A stretch of DNA of 36,836 nucleotides from Arcicella rosea (lineage in GTDB: Bacteria; Bacteroidota; Bacteroidia; Cytophagales; Spirosomataceae): the NCBI RefSeq assembly GCF_014204325.1, contig NZ_JACHKT010000043.1, positions 1 to 36,836 of the forward strand, given 5' to 3'. Numbering within the stretch: position 1 is the stretch's first letter; each line of letters starts with the position of its first letter. Shown one piece after another: positions 1 through 7,847 of this stretch. A program made the position numbers and the translations under genes. The notes below the pieces were generated by a model, which worked only from the letters and a program-made list of their open reading frames with translations, made no database searches and was not told where the DNA came from.

Positions 1-78
1 TTACAAGAAACTTTTCAACTACTTTTAACGCCAGATTTGAGAAATTATCAACAATGTTTAATCATCAGCCCAGTTTAA
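1..78 (+). CDS. possible 3' end of a truncated upstream gene
   Basis: Frame 1 is open from the first base to a TAA at 76-78, giving a 25-residue tail that ends ...YQQCLIISPV. It reads like an ordinary protein C-terminus and stops just before the REP-hairpin region. A short hairpin (CAGCCC...GGGTTG, about 67-84) straddles the stop codon. The fragment is too short to assign a family, and chance openness over 75 bases in AT-rich DNA is possible. Frame 3 is also open but runs into the REP hairpins, so it is less likely to code. Confidence 0.25.
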   Translation, partial: LQETFQLLLTPDLRNYQQCLIISPV

Positions 79-110
79 GGGTTGAGCCTAAATTTATTTG
101 GATTTGTACT

Positions 111-260
111 GATGCCAACGGCATCACAGGTTTATAACTAAACTAATCCCGAGAGAATCTATGACCCCAACGGGGTCACACTTTTTTTGTCGTCCATCAT
201 TTCTGCTATAAATCTTCAATCCCAAAGGGATTATTTCTGATTCCAACGTCATAACAGTTT
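111..260. repeat. cluster of REP-like short hairpins
   Basis: Three short inverted repeats share a purine-rich 3-base loop: GATGCC-AAC-GGCATC (111-125), TGACCCC-AAC-GGGGTCA (162-178) and AATCCC-AAA-GGGATT (218-232). A fourth degenerate copy (GATTCCAACGTCAT) starts at 239. Starts are 50-56 bases apart. The first and fourth units are followed by similar tails (CACAGGTTTATA and AACAGTTTTATA), so the unit is longer than the hairpin. They sit directly upstream of the Y1 transposase gene, the usual arrangement of REP elements and REP-associated or IS200-like transposases. Confidence 0.7.
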
Positions 261-334
261 TATATTATGTTTTTTTGTTTTTTATCTTGATTTTCAATAT
301 TTTAGATTATTCAAAACCTAAAATACAATTAGAT

Positions 335-802
335 ATGCCTTCAACATTTTCACAAATTTATATCCAAATCGTATTCGCTGTAAAGAACAGAGAAGCTTTA
401 ATTCTGCCAGATTGGGAAGACAGATTATACGAATACATCACAGGCATTATACAAAATAAAGGTCAAAAACTAATTGCCATTAATGGTATGCCTGACCATA
501 TCCATATCTTTATCGGAATGAAACCCAATTGCAGCATTAGCGATTTGGTAAGAGAAGTCAAGAAATCAAGTAATGATTTTATCAATGAAAATAAATTATC
601 CAAACATAAGTTTAGTTGGCAAGGAGGATTTGGTGCATTTTCATACAGTCATTCGCATATAGATAATGTTTACAAATATATACAGAATCAAAAAGCACAT
701 CATAAAAAACAATCATTTAAAGATGAGTATAAACTATTCTTAGAGAAATTCAAGGTTGATTATGATGATAAGTATTTATTTGATTGGATTTTAGATGCTT
801 AG
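335..802 (+). CDS. tnpA: IS200/IS605-type Y1 (HUH) transposase, possibly REP-associated
   Basis: Single-strand DNA transposase of the HUH/Y1 superfamily, 155 residues from the ATG at 335. That is the usual length and matches the common Bacteroidetes start (MPSTFSQIYIQIVFAVK). An in-frame ATG at 275 would add 20 residues reading out of the REP region and is not preferred. The HUH motif is H55-I-H57 inside PDHIHIF. The probable catalytic tyrosine is Y115 in VYKYIQNQ, with Q119 and the H122-H123 pair after it. The frame is intact. No TnpB or IscB partner lies next to it. Its family cuts and rejoins hairpin-flanked single strands, which fits the REP-like hairpins upstream and the complex palindromes downstream. 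Classic IS200 and domesticated REP-associated forms cannot be separated by eye. Confidence 0.9.
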   Translation: MPSTFSQIYIQIVFAVKNREALILPDWEDRLYEYITGIIQNKGQKLIAINGMPDHIHIFIGMKPNCSISDLVREVKKSSNDFINENKLSKHKFSWQGGFGAFSYSHSHIDNVYKYIQNQKAHHKKQSFKDEYKLFLEKFKVDYDDKYLFDWILDA

Positions 803-861
803 AATAAACTAAACAGCTTATACACAATTAAAAGATCTGTCAGAAAATTGCTTCTCCCCCT

Positions 862-948
862 CTTGGCGTAGTGTTTTTCGCTACGTCTTGTGTACTGCAA
901 TGTTACATTGCTTACAACTCTGACGTAGTGTAGGAACACTACACCAAG
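862..948. repeat. 87-nt nested inverted repeat (three stacked stems)
   Basis: Outer arms CTTGGCGTAGTG (862-873) and CACTACACCAAG (937-948) pair over 12 positions, with one G-T-type pair. CTACGTC (881-887) pairs with GACGTAG (922-928). The centre is GCAATG-TTA-CATTGC (897-911). A competing local hairpin, GTAGTGT-AGGA-ACACTAC, lies at 926-943. There is no T-tract. It lies 59 bases after the transposase stop and may be the right-end structure recognised by that enzyme, or an independent REP-like element. Confidence 0.6.
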
Positions 949-958
949 CTAGGGATAC

Positions 959-996
959 ATTCAATAGGTCTAGGTTTAAACCCAGACCTATTGAAT
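959..996. repeat. 38-nt near-perfect palindrome
   Basis: Arms of 13 bases (ATTCAATAGGTCT at 959-971 and its complement at 984-996) surround GGTTTAAACC, itself a palindrome. The only break in symmetry is the A/C pair at 972 and 983. No T-run follows on either strand, so a simple intrinsic terminator is unlikely. The rest of the 803-1156 gap holds the nested repeat at 862-948 and the presumed promoter region of the GH51 gene, where no convincing promoter was found. Confidence 0.75.
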
Positions 997-1156
997 TCAT
1001 GTCATTAGCCCTTGTTTGGTGCTCTAAGTGACCCCATAAAAACGCTATCAAGGTCAGAAAATAAAAACTTTCAACATATTCTAAGTAATTTTATTTGAAA
1101 AAGTACTTATCTAAGAAGATATTATTCAACCAATCATTTCAATTTATTTCATTATA

Positions 1157-3145
1157 ATGAATCTTAAAAAACTTAGCATCTTTTCTTTGCTCATTGCTGC
1201 AATTACATTGCAAGGCAAAACTCATGCCCAAACCCCAGTCATTAACATTAAAGCCACACAGCCTGTTGCTGAAATTCAGCCTACTATGTGGGGAGTATTT
1301 TTTGAAGATATTAATATGGGTGCCGATGGTGGTATTTATGCAGAATTAGTTAAAAACCGTTCTTTTGAGTTTCAAAAGCCTTTAATGGGTTGGAAAGTAG
1401 AAAGAAAAAAAGCTGAAGAAGGCGATGTAATTATTCAAAATCGTCAAGGAAATACAGCTAATCCTCGTTTTATCAGTATCAAAGCCAATAATACATCAAA
1501 AGGTGATATTGGTATTACCAATGAAGGTTTTAAAGGAATGGGGATTAAAAAAGGACTTAGATATGATTTCTCTGTTTTGTATCGCCACCAGAACGGTCAT
1601 GTAAAATTACATTTAGAACTTATTGACGCAAAAGGCAATATCATCGGAGGAACATTACTTACTCCAACCAGTAACGGTCATAACTGGAAAAAAGAAGCTA
1701 TCAGTTTTAACGCTACCGAAACCGAAGCAAAAGGCAAATTTAGAATTTGGTTTGAAGGAAATGGCGAAATAGACCTCGATATGGTTTCATTATTTCCAGA
1801 AGATACTTGGAAAAAAAGACCGGGTGGAATGCGTGCTGATATGATTCAATTGTTAGCTGATATGAAACCAGGGTTTATTCGTTTTCCGGGTGGATGTATT
1901 GTAGAAGGAATTGATTTGGCGAATCGTTATCAATGGAAAAAAACACTTGGGCCAATCGAAGAACGCCAGTTGATTATCAACCGCTGGAATGTAGAGTTTG
2001 CTCACCGTCCATCACCAGACTACTTCCAAACTTTTGGTTTAGGTTTCTTTGAATATTTTCAATTAGCGGAAGATATTGGTGCAGAAGCACTGCCAATCTT
2101 AAACTGCGGAATGGCTTGTCAATTTAACACTGCCGAGGTTGTGCCAGTCAATGAATTAGAACCCTATATTCAAGATGCCTTAGATTTGATAGAATTTGCC
2201 AATGCTGAACCAAATACAAAATGGGGAAAAGTACGTGCAGATATGGGTCACCCCGCTCCTTTTGATTTGAAATTTTTAGGAATTGGAAACGAAAACTGGG
2301 GACCACAATACGTAGAACGTTTGAAAATTTTCACGAAAGCTATCAAAGCTAAATATCCTCATATCAAATTGGTAAACAGTGCTGGTACTGACCCTAGTGG
2401 CGATAGATTTGACTATTTGAACAAAGAATTACGTGCGATGAATGCTGACATTATCGACGAACATTATTATCGTACTCCTGATTGGTTTTTGAAAAATGCT
2501 GGTAGGTATGATGCTTACGACCGTAATGGCTCAAAAATATTTGCAGGTGAATATGCTGCACAAAGTGACAAAACTGTAAGTGTAAACAATCGTAATAACT
2601 GGAAATGTGCTTTATCAGAAGCTGCTTTCATGACAGGTTTGGAGCGTAACGCACAAGTAGTTAATATGGCTTCGTATGCACCACTATTTGCTCATGCAGA
2701 AGGCTGGCAATGGACACCAGATTTAATTTGGGTAGATAATCTTCGTTCTTACGGAACGCCAAATTATCATGTTCAAAAACTATATTCTACCAATAAAGGA
2801 ACACATGTTTTGAACACTACTCAGCATGGAAACCCTCTTACTGGTCAAGATGAATTATACGCTTCGGGTATTTTAGACAAAAAAACGAATGAAGTTATCT
2901 TGAAAGTAGCAAATGTTTCAGACAAGGAACAAGTTCGTGAAGTAAACTTAGAAGGAATCAAAAAATTTGATGTAAAAGCAAAATTAATTGTGTTGAAAAA
3001 TGCTAATCCAGAAGCATTAAACACTTTTGAAAATGCTACAAATGTCAGTCCTGTAGAGGAAACTATCATCCTAAATCCAAAGAAGAAAATCTCTTTAATT
3101 TTAGCACCAAATTCTTTTACGGTATTAAGAGTAAAGTTACTTTAA
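1157..3145 (+). CDS. secreted alpha-L-arabinofuranosidase, family GH51
   Basis: Retaining exo-enzyme releasing terminal alpha-L-arabinofuranose from arabinan, arabinoxylan or arabinogalactan, 662 residues. A signal peptide covers about residues 1-24 (hydrophobic core, then THAQ). The GH51 N-terminal motif MWGVFFEDIN follows, then a carbohydrate-binding-like beta insert (about 80-215), the (beta/alpha)8 barrel and a C-terminal beta domain (about 500-660). The acid/base is E379 in GIGNENWG. The nucleophile is E465 in FAGEYAAQ. Family members are known to act on plant cell wall polysaccharides; export to periplasm or surface is inferred from the signal peptide. The next gene, a GH97, lies 110 bases downstream past a hairpin, so the two are probably a small degradation locus. 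No SusC/SusD pair is in the window. Confidence 0.93.
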   Translation: MNLKKLSIFSLLIAAITLQGKTHAQTPVINIKATQPVAEIQPTMWGVFFEDINMGADGGIYAELVKNRSFEFQKPLMGWKVERKKAEEGDVIIQNRQGNTANPRFISIKANNTSKGDIGITNEGFKGMGIKKGLRYDFSVLYRHQNGHVKLHLELIDAKGNIIGGTLLTPTSNGHNWKKEAISFNATETEAKGKFRIWFEGNGEIDLDMVSLFPEDTWKKRPGGMRADMIQLLADMKPGFIRFPGGCIVEGIDLANRYQWKKTLGPIEERQLIINRWNVEFAHRPSPDYFQTFGLGFFEYFQLAEDIGAEALPILNCGMACQFNTAEVVPVNELEPYIQDALDLIEFANAEPNTKWGKVRADMGHPAPFDLKFLGIGNENWGPQYVERLKIFTKAIKAKYPHIKLVNSAGTDPSGDRFDYLNKELRAMNADIIDEHYYRTPDWFLKNAGRYDAYDRNGSKIFAGEYAAQSDKTVSVNNRNNWKCALSEAAFMTGLERNAQVVNMASYAPLFAHAEGWQWTPDLIWVDNLRSYGTPNYHVQKLYSTNKGTHVLNTTQHGNPLTGQDELYASGILDKKTNEVILKVANVSDKEQVREVNLEGIKKFDVKAKLIVLKNANPEALNTFENATNVSPVEETIILNPKKKISLILAPNSFTVLRVKLL

Positions 3146-3160
3146 TCTTTGCTTTGTATT

Positions 3161-3219
3161 AAATCGTCTTGCCTCATGAATTACCAATATCAATGCTATA
3201 AGGCAAGACGATTTTTTTA
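3161..3219 (+). terminator. long-stem terminator after the GH51 gene
   Basis: A perfect 14-bp inverted repeat (AAATCGTCTTGCCT at 3161-3174 with its complement at 3201-3214) is separated by a 26-base loop and followed by a T-run. The large loop is unusual. It starts 15 bases after the stop codon. Readthrough into the GH97 gene is possible. Confidence 0.75.
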
Positions 3220-3255
3220 ATTTAACTCATTCTAATAAAATCAGCTTTCCTTACA

Positions 3256-5175
3256 ATGAACCTAAAATCATCATTACAAGTATTTCTTCTTTTGTTACTT
3301 TCATTTGGTACTTTCTCGCAGAAAGTATTCAGTCCTAATCGACAAATTGTTGTCGATTTTTCTGTCAAAAACCAGCAAGCTAAGTATTCTGTTAGCTTTC
3401 AAGGCAAAACGGTTTTGGCTTCTTCCAGTTTAGGACTTATCCGTGAAGACGGCGATTTCAGCAAAGGACTTTTGCTATTGAGCAGCACAAAACCGACTTT
3501 GGTAAAAGACCAATACAGCATTAAAACCAATAAGAAAAGTAATATCACCTATACAGCCAACCGTCAGGTTTTTAAATTAAAAAATGCCGATGGAAAAAAA
3601 ATAGACATTATTTTTCAAGTATCAAACGATGGCGTAGCTTTTAGATATTTCTTCCCTGAGAAATCAACAGATATTAAAAAAATCAGCGAAGAAATTACTT
3701 CTTTCAAATTTCCAGAAGCCACCAAAGCTTGGCTTCAACCTATGAGTGATGCCCAAACTGGTTGGGAACATTGTCATCCTTCGTATGAAGAATTTTATGA
3801 AAAAAATATTTTAGCAGGCATTATTTCGCCTATCAAAGCAGGCTGGGTATATCCTGCACTTTTTCAAAGCAATGGCTCTTGGGTTTTATTGACCGAAGCA
3901 GGTTTAGATGGTACTTATTGTGCTACTCGCCTTAGAGCCGAATCGCCAAATAATGAGTATAAAATTGGTTTTCCGCAAGCACCAGAAGTATTCACAGGTG
4001 GCGAGCTTAATCCACAATCAAGTTTGCCTTGGCTTTCGCCGTGGAGAGTAATTACAGTTGGTTCGTTAAAAACCATTACTGAATCTACTTTGGGTACAGA
4101 TTTAGCCCAACCTGCGGTGAAAATGGATACTTCGTTTATCCAAACAGGAAAATCTTCTTGGAGTTGGATTATTAAAAAAGATGAATCTGTCAACTTTGAA
4201 ACAACGAAAGACTATATCGATTTTGCCGCTAAAATGCACTGGGAATATTGTTTAATTGACGCCGATTGGGATACCAGAATTGGCTATGATAAAATTAAAT
4301 GGTTGGCAGATTATGCTAAAAATCAAAAAGTAAAACTTATTCTTTGGTATAATTCGGCAGGCGATTGGAATACCGTAAAGTATCATCCAAAAGGTTTGTT
4401 GCTTACGCATGAAGGTAGAATGAAAGAGTTTAAGAGAATTCAGGAAATGGGTATCGCTGGCGTAAAAATTGATTTCTTCGGTGGCGATGGACAGTCGATG
4501 ATTAAGTATTATTTGACTATTTTGGAAGATGCTGCCCAAGCAAAACTTTTAGTGAATTTTCATGGAGCAACTTTACCAAGAGGTTGGCACAGAACTTATC
4601 CAAATCTTATGTCAGCTGAAGCTGTAAAAGGCTTTGAAATGGTAACATTTGACCAAAAAGCTGCCGACGAACAGCCAGCACATTGTACAACTTTGCCTTT
4701 TACTCGAAATGCTTTCGACCCGATGGATTTCACACCGATGAATTTGTATAAAGTACCAAACATTCAAAGACGCACTACTACAGCTTTTGAATTAGCTTTA
4801 TCAGTTGTTTTTATCTCAGGTATCCAGCATTTTGCAGAAGAACCAGAAGGCATGGCTCATGTCCCTGCTTTCGCACAGCAATATTTACAAACACTACCAA
4901 GTACTTGGGATGAAACTCGTTTTATTGATGGTTTTCCGGGAAAACTTTTTGTCGTTGCCCGCAAATCAGGAAATAAATGGTACGTGACTGGTATCAATGG
5001 CGAAGGAATTGCCAAAGATTTGAACCTTGATTTATCTTTCTTGAAAAACAAAAAAGGTCAATTAATTTCAGATGATGAGCAAACACTTTTGAAAGAAACA
5101 GCTCTTAATATTTCAAGTTCTTCAACAAAAATTTCTCTAAAAGCCAATGGTGGTTTTGTAGCAGTTTTTGAATAA
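3256..5175 (+). CDS. secreted GH97 alpha-glycosidase (retaining, alpha-galactosidase-like)
   Basis: Family GH97 exo-alpha-glycosidase, 639 residues, with a signal peptide (about 1-21, ...LSFGTFSQ). The N-terminal beta-sandwich domain (about 25-270, SPNRQIVVDFSV through LGTDLAQPA) is followed by a catalytic barrel (about 280-550) and a C-terminal beta domain. D406 in GVKIDFFGGDGQ sits where retaining GH97 enzymes such as BtGal97b have their nucleophile. E455 in LMSAEAVKGFE is the probable acid/base. Inverting SusB-type glucosidases use a pair of glutamates as base instead, so a retaining alpha-galactosidase-like enzyme is more likely; substrate specificity is inferred. The neighbouring GH51 arabinofuranosidase suggests attack on arabinose- and galactose-decorated plant glycans. 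A terminator follows the stop. Confidence 0.9.
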   Translation: MNLKSSLQVFLLLLLSFGTFSQKVFSPNRQIVVDFSVKNQQAKYSVSFQGKTVLASSSLGLIREDGDFSKGLLLLSSTKPTLVKDQYSIKTNKKSNITYTANRQVFKLKNADGKKIDIIFQVSNDGVAFRYFFPEKSTDIKKISEEITSFKFPEATKAWLQPMSDAQTGWEHCHPSYEEFYEKNILAGIISPIKAGWVYPALFQSNGSWVLLTEAGLDGTYCATRLRAESPNNEYKIGFPQAPEVFTGGELNPQSSLPWLSPWRVITVGSLKTITESTLGTDLAQPAVKMDTSFIQTGKSSWSWIIKKDESVNFETTKDYIDFAAKMHWEYCLIDADWDTRIGYDKIKWLADYAKNQKVKLILWYNSAGDWNTVKYHPKGLLLTHEGRMKEFKRIQEMGIAGVKIDFFGGDGQSMIKYYLTILEDAAQAKLLVNFHGATLPRGWHRTYPNLMSAEAVKGFEMVTFDQKAADEQPAHCTTLPFTRNAFDPMDFTPMNLYKVPNIQRRTTTAFELALSVVFISGIQHFAEEPEGMAHVPAFAQQYLQTLPSTWDETRFIDGFPGKLFVVARKSGNKWYVTGINGEGIAKDLNLDLSFLKNKKGQLISDDEQTLLKETALNISSSSTKISLKANGGFVAVFE

Positions 5176-5182
5176 TTTACGG

Positions 5183-5226
5183 CCCCTAAAGTTTTGATTT
5201 ACTAAAACTTTAGGGGTTATATTTTT
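5183..5226 (+). terminator. intrinsic terminator after the GH97 gene
   Basis: A perfect 13-bp stem (CCCCTAAAGTTTT at 5183-5195 with AAAACTTTAGGGG at 5204-5216) has an 8-base loop and is followed by TTATATTTTT. It ends the GH51-GH97 unit. Confidence 0.85.
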
Positions 5227-5553
5227 CCCAAAATATGAAACACTTCATTGTTGCTTTATTTTCTCTGTTATTTAGTTGGTATAGTATATTATTCAAATCA
5301 AAACCCTCTTTCTGTTAGCTCATAACTAACCTTAGTACTTTTCAGCTGATTTCTCAAACTTCTCAAAGGAATCTATTAAAACACTCCCTGACATTCCTAG
5401 TGATTATTTAATTAAAAAACAATAAATAACATTCTATTTGTACAAATAAATAACCCTATATTTATATAAAAATATTAATAACCTTGGTTTAACTTAATGG
5501 TTAGTAATTCATCTACGATGCAAAATAAATTTTAACTATAAATTAAAGCTCCT
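5227..5553. other. AT-rich gap with a signal-peptide-like mini-ORF
   Basis: No full gene is visible here. An ATG at 5235 opens a 27-codon frame (to TAG 5316-5318) coding a hydrophobic, signal-peptide-like sequence that starts MKHFIVALFSLLFSW. It may be the remnant of a decayed secreted protein gene or a chance ORF. The remainder is very AT-rich and leads into the next gene. No clear TAnnTTTG promoter element was found. Confidence 0.3.
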
Positions 5554-6027
5554 ATGAAAACTCTCTTTACCCATCTAAAAGTATTCATTGCACTTAGTAT
5601 TATCTCCATGGGAACTAGTGTGAGTTTTTTATTAAACTCTTGCCAACCTTGCCATCAGGCATTATCAATGCCTATTAACCAAAAATGGAAGGTAACTAGT
5701 ATTGTTTACAGAAATAAAGGGAAAATTAGCCTTAGTAATACAGAATCATTCATTATACAATTGGATGCTTCCAATAAACTTATAGAAACAACCTATAAAG
5801 ATAATGTTATCAAAAGTTCTGTAGAAATAACTAAACAAGAAGGGGCTTTGGTCAATTGCTCAAAAGATGATTTTGGAGATGTCACAATATATTATTCTAA
5901 CGGACTAAGAAGAAAAATCTGGAAAAGTTCAAATGAAAATTCTCCTTCAATAGAATCAACTGGTTATGTGAATGTACTCGGAAGTGAAGCCGATACTTTA
6001 AAATATTATTACGAAAGAATTGAGTAA
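5554..6027 (+). CDS. hypothetical lipoprotein-like secreted protein
   Basis: 157 residues of unknown function. A hydrophobic N-terminus (about 10-28) ends in FLLNSCQPC. Cysteine 30 sits in a plausible lipobox (L-N-S-C), so the protein may be lipid-anchored and face the periplasm or cell surface. The mature part has alternating beta-strand pattern (WKVTSIVYRNKG, SFIIQLDASNK, DVTIYYSNGLRRKIW) reminiscent of the lipocalin-like small beta proteins frequent in Bacteroidota, but no family could be named. It is a stand-alone gene, convergent with the cytochrome c gene, with only 23 bases between the two stop codons. Confidence 0.7.
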   Translation: MKTLFTHLKVFIALSIISMGTSVSFLLNSCQPCHQALSMPINQKWKVTSIVYRNKGKISLSNTESFIIQLDASNKLIETTYKDNVIKSSVEITKQEGALVNCSKDDFGDVTIYYSNGLRRKIWKSSNENSPSIESTGYVNVLGSEADTLKYYYERIE

Positions 6028-6038
6028 TATAGATAGAC

Positions 6039-6066
6039 AAAAAAAGGGAATCATTTTTTGATTCCC
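6039..6066 (-). terminator. terminator for the cytochrome c gene, overlapping its stop
   Basis: Stem GGGAATCA (6046-6053) and TGATTCCC (6059-6066) with a 5-base loop. Read on the minus strand it is followed by seven Ts. The stop codon of the minus-strand gene (6051-6053) lies inside the stem. On the plus strand there is no T-tract, so it mainly serves the minus-strand gene. Confidence 0.75.
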
Positions 6067-6449
6067 TCTACTGTTTTCACATCAATAATTTTAGCTGATT
6101 TATTTCCCCAAGAATTTGAAATATAATTCATCACATCAGCAATTTCTTCATTTTCTAATCCGGGTTCGGGCATCATGCCACTGTACTTTATTCCTTTTAC
6201 TTCAATCGTATCTTTTAATCCAAATTTGATAGCTTTAATGGCTTTTTCGGGAGTTTTCATCAAATAATCTGAACCTGCTAGCGGTGGATTTAATTTTTCG
6301 ACACCCTCTCCTTTTCCCATATGGCAAACAATACAATTGTTTAAATAGATTTCTTTACCACGTGCGATACTCTCGGATAATTCATCTTCATTCTGACGCC
6401 AAAATGGTGATAAAAATATCATTGAAACAATTAATAAAATAACTTTCAT
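6051..6449 (-). CDS. monohaem class I c-type cytochrome
   Basis: Small exported electron carrier, 132 residues. An N-terminal hydrophobic segment (residues 2-16) acts as signal peptide or membrane anchor. The haem-binding motif C39-I-V-C42-H43 is followed by GKGEGVEKLNPPLAGSDYL, typical of the cytochrome c_C/CBB3-III-like fold. SGMMPEPG supplies the probable distal methionine ligand. The C-terminal helix pattern ADVMNYISNSWG is typical of class I. It is downstream of the PQQ-type dehydrogenase on the same strand, 143 bases away, so it may accept electrons from it. That pairing is inferred from position. A long imperfect inverted repeat lies between the two genes. Confidence 0.88.
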   Translation of the reverse strand: MKVILLIVSMIFLSPFWRQNEDELSESIARGKEIYLNNCIVCHMGKGEGVEKLNPPLAGSDYLMKTPEKAIKAIKFGLKDTIEVKGIKYSGMMPEPGLENEEIADVMNYISNSWGNKSAKIIDVKTVEGIKK

Positions 6450-6469
6450 TTCTCTTTAAGGGGGATTTT

Positions 6470-6580
6470 GGCTGTCGGATATTGGTCATCAATATTCAGC
6501 TTTAGATTATCAAATTTTTTTGTACAACAGTTGGCTTTTAATGATAAAAACCGACTGCTGATGACCGAAGACCGATAGCC
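6470..6580. repeat. 111-nt nested imperfect inverted repeat
   Basis: Outer arms 6470-6491 (GGCTGTCGG...GGTCATCA) and 6559-6580 (TGATGACC...CCGATAGCC) match at 17 of 22 positions when one is reverse-complemented. An inner pair (CAGTTGGCTTTTA with TAAAAACCGACTG, about 6525-6556) extends the fold. The element fills most of the gap between the dehydrogenase and cytochrome genes. It resembles a small non-coding mobile or REP-type repeat rather than a terminator. Confidence 0.5.
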
Positions 6581-6592
6581 ATTTGCTAAAAT

Positions 6593-7765
6593 CTATTTCT
6601 CTGGACTAATTTTAACGATTGAACCTGTACTTTCAACAGCTACATAAATGTTTCCGTCTGGTCCTTCTTTAATGTCTCTTACTCTACCAATATTTTCAAA
6701 AATCGTTTCTTGACTCACTACTTTATTGTTTTTGATTACACAACGTTTGATATAATGAAATTTCAAAGAACCAATCAGCAAATTACCTTTCCAATCTGGA
6801 AATTTCTTACTTGTCACGAAAGTCATACCACATGGAGCAATAGAAGGTCTGTAATAAGTAATTGGTTGTTCCATTCCTGCACGTGCCGTATCGGAACTGA
6901 TAACTGCATTATCATAGCCAATTCCGAAAGTAATAGCGGGCCAGCCGTAATTTGCCCCTTTTTTCAAAATGTTTACTTCATCGCCACCTTGAGGGCCATG
7001 TTCATGCTCCCATAAATCACCCGTTGTTGGGTTAATTACAAAACCTTGTGGATTTCTATGACCATAAGAATAAATTTCTGGTCTAGCACCTTCTTTTCCG
7101 ACAAATGGGTTATCTGTTGGCACAGTTCCATCATCATGCAAACGAACCACTTTCCCTTGGAAAGTCGTAAGCTTTTGTGCTTCATCCTGTTGCCCTCTTT
7201 CTCCTACCGTTAAGAACAAATATCCTGCTCTATCAAAAGCAATTCTTCCGCCGTAATGGTGGTTTGTAGTAACGTTTGGAGTAGCCTTGAAAACTACTTT
7301 TTGTTCTGTTAAAGTATTTCCAACCAATTTAGCACGCATTAAAGCTGTATTGGAACCTTTACCAGTTTCTCCTTCAGCCGCAGGCGAAGAATAAGTAAAG
7401 TAAATCCATCCATTTTTAACATAATTTGGATGAAGTTTAATATCTAAAAGTCCGCCTTGTCCTTTAGAAACAATAGCAGGAAGCCCTTGAATGGGTTCAG
7501 CTACGAGTTTGCCTTCATGAACTAATCTTAATTGACCTGTTCTTTCAGTAACTAACATATCTCCATTTGGTAAAAAGGCAATTCCCCAAGGCACGTTCAA
7601 GCCTGTAACAACCGTTTCTATTTTTAAGCCTTCTGTACTAGATTTGGTTATTTTTTTGGAAAAAGGAGTATCCTTGCTGATGTTTACATTACTTATCGCA
7701 TCTGTAGATATTAACAAGCCAGCCAATAAAGGAAGGATTCCAATAGAGAACATTTGTTTTTTCAT
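6593..7765 (-). CDS. PQQ-dependent aldose sugar dehydrogenase (sGDH/YliI-type beta-propeller)
   Basis: Periplasmic six-bladed beta-propeller oxidoreductase, 390 residues, oxidising aldoses at C1 with pyrroloquinoline quinone. There is a signal peptide at about 1-25. Family hallmarks in order are VPWGIAFLPNGDMLVTER (about 57-74), GGLLDIKLHPNY, NHHYGGRIAFD (H170 aligns with the proton-abstracting histidine of sGDH), LTVGERG, HRNPQGFVINP, EHGPQGGDEVN and NYGWPAITFG (PQQ and Ca site regions). PQQ biosynthesis genes are absent from the window, so the cofactor may be scavenged. The cytochrome c gene follows and is a plausible electron acceptor. The sugar substrate cannot be told from the sequence. 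Confidence 0.9.
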   Translation of the reverse strand: MKKQMFSIGILPLLAGLLISTDAISNVNISKDTPFSKKITKSSTEGLKIETVVTGLNVPWGIAFLPNGDMLVTERTGQLRLVHEGKLVAEPIQGLPAIVSKGQGGLLDIKLHPNYVKNGWIYFTYSSPAAEGETGKGSNTALMRAKLVGNTLTEQKVVFKATPNVTTNHHYGGRIAFDRAGYLFLTVGERGQQDEAQKLTTFQGKVVRLHDDGTVPTDNPFVGKEGARPEIYSYGHRNPQGFVINPTTGDLWEHEHGPQGGDEVNILKKGANYGWPAITFGIGYDNAVISSDTARAGMEQPITYYRPSIAPCGMTFVTSKKFPDWKGNLLIGSLKFHYIKRCVIKNNKVVSQETIFENIGRVRDIKEGPDGNIYVAVESTGSIVKISPEK

Positions 7766-7847
7766 TGTTGAGTTTATATTCTTTGTTTGTGATAAAGTTA
7801 ATGAGAAACATATTTTACATTGTACTGCTTTCTATGTATTAAATTAC

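Noticed and set aside
111-260. CRISPR-like array
   Set aside because: The units are short hairpins with differing stems and no identical direct repeats or cas genes, so REP-type elements fit better.
275-334. Upstream start for the transposase gene
   Set aside because: The added residues come from AT-rich DNA next to the REP hairpins, and family members begin at the equivalent of the ATG at 335.
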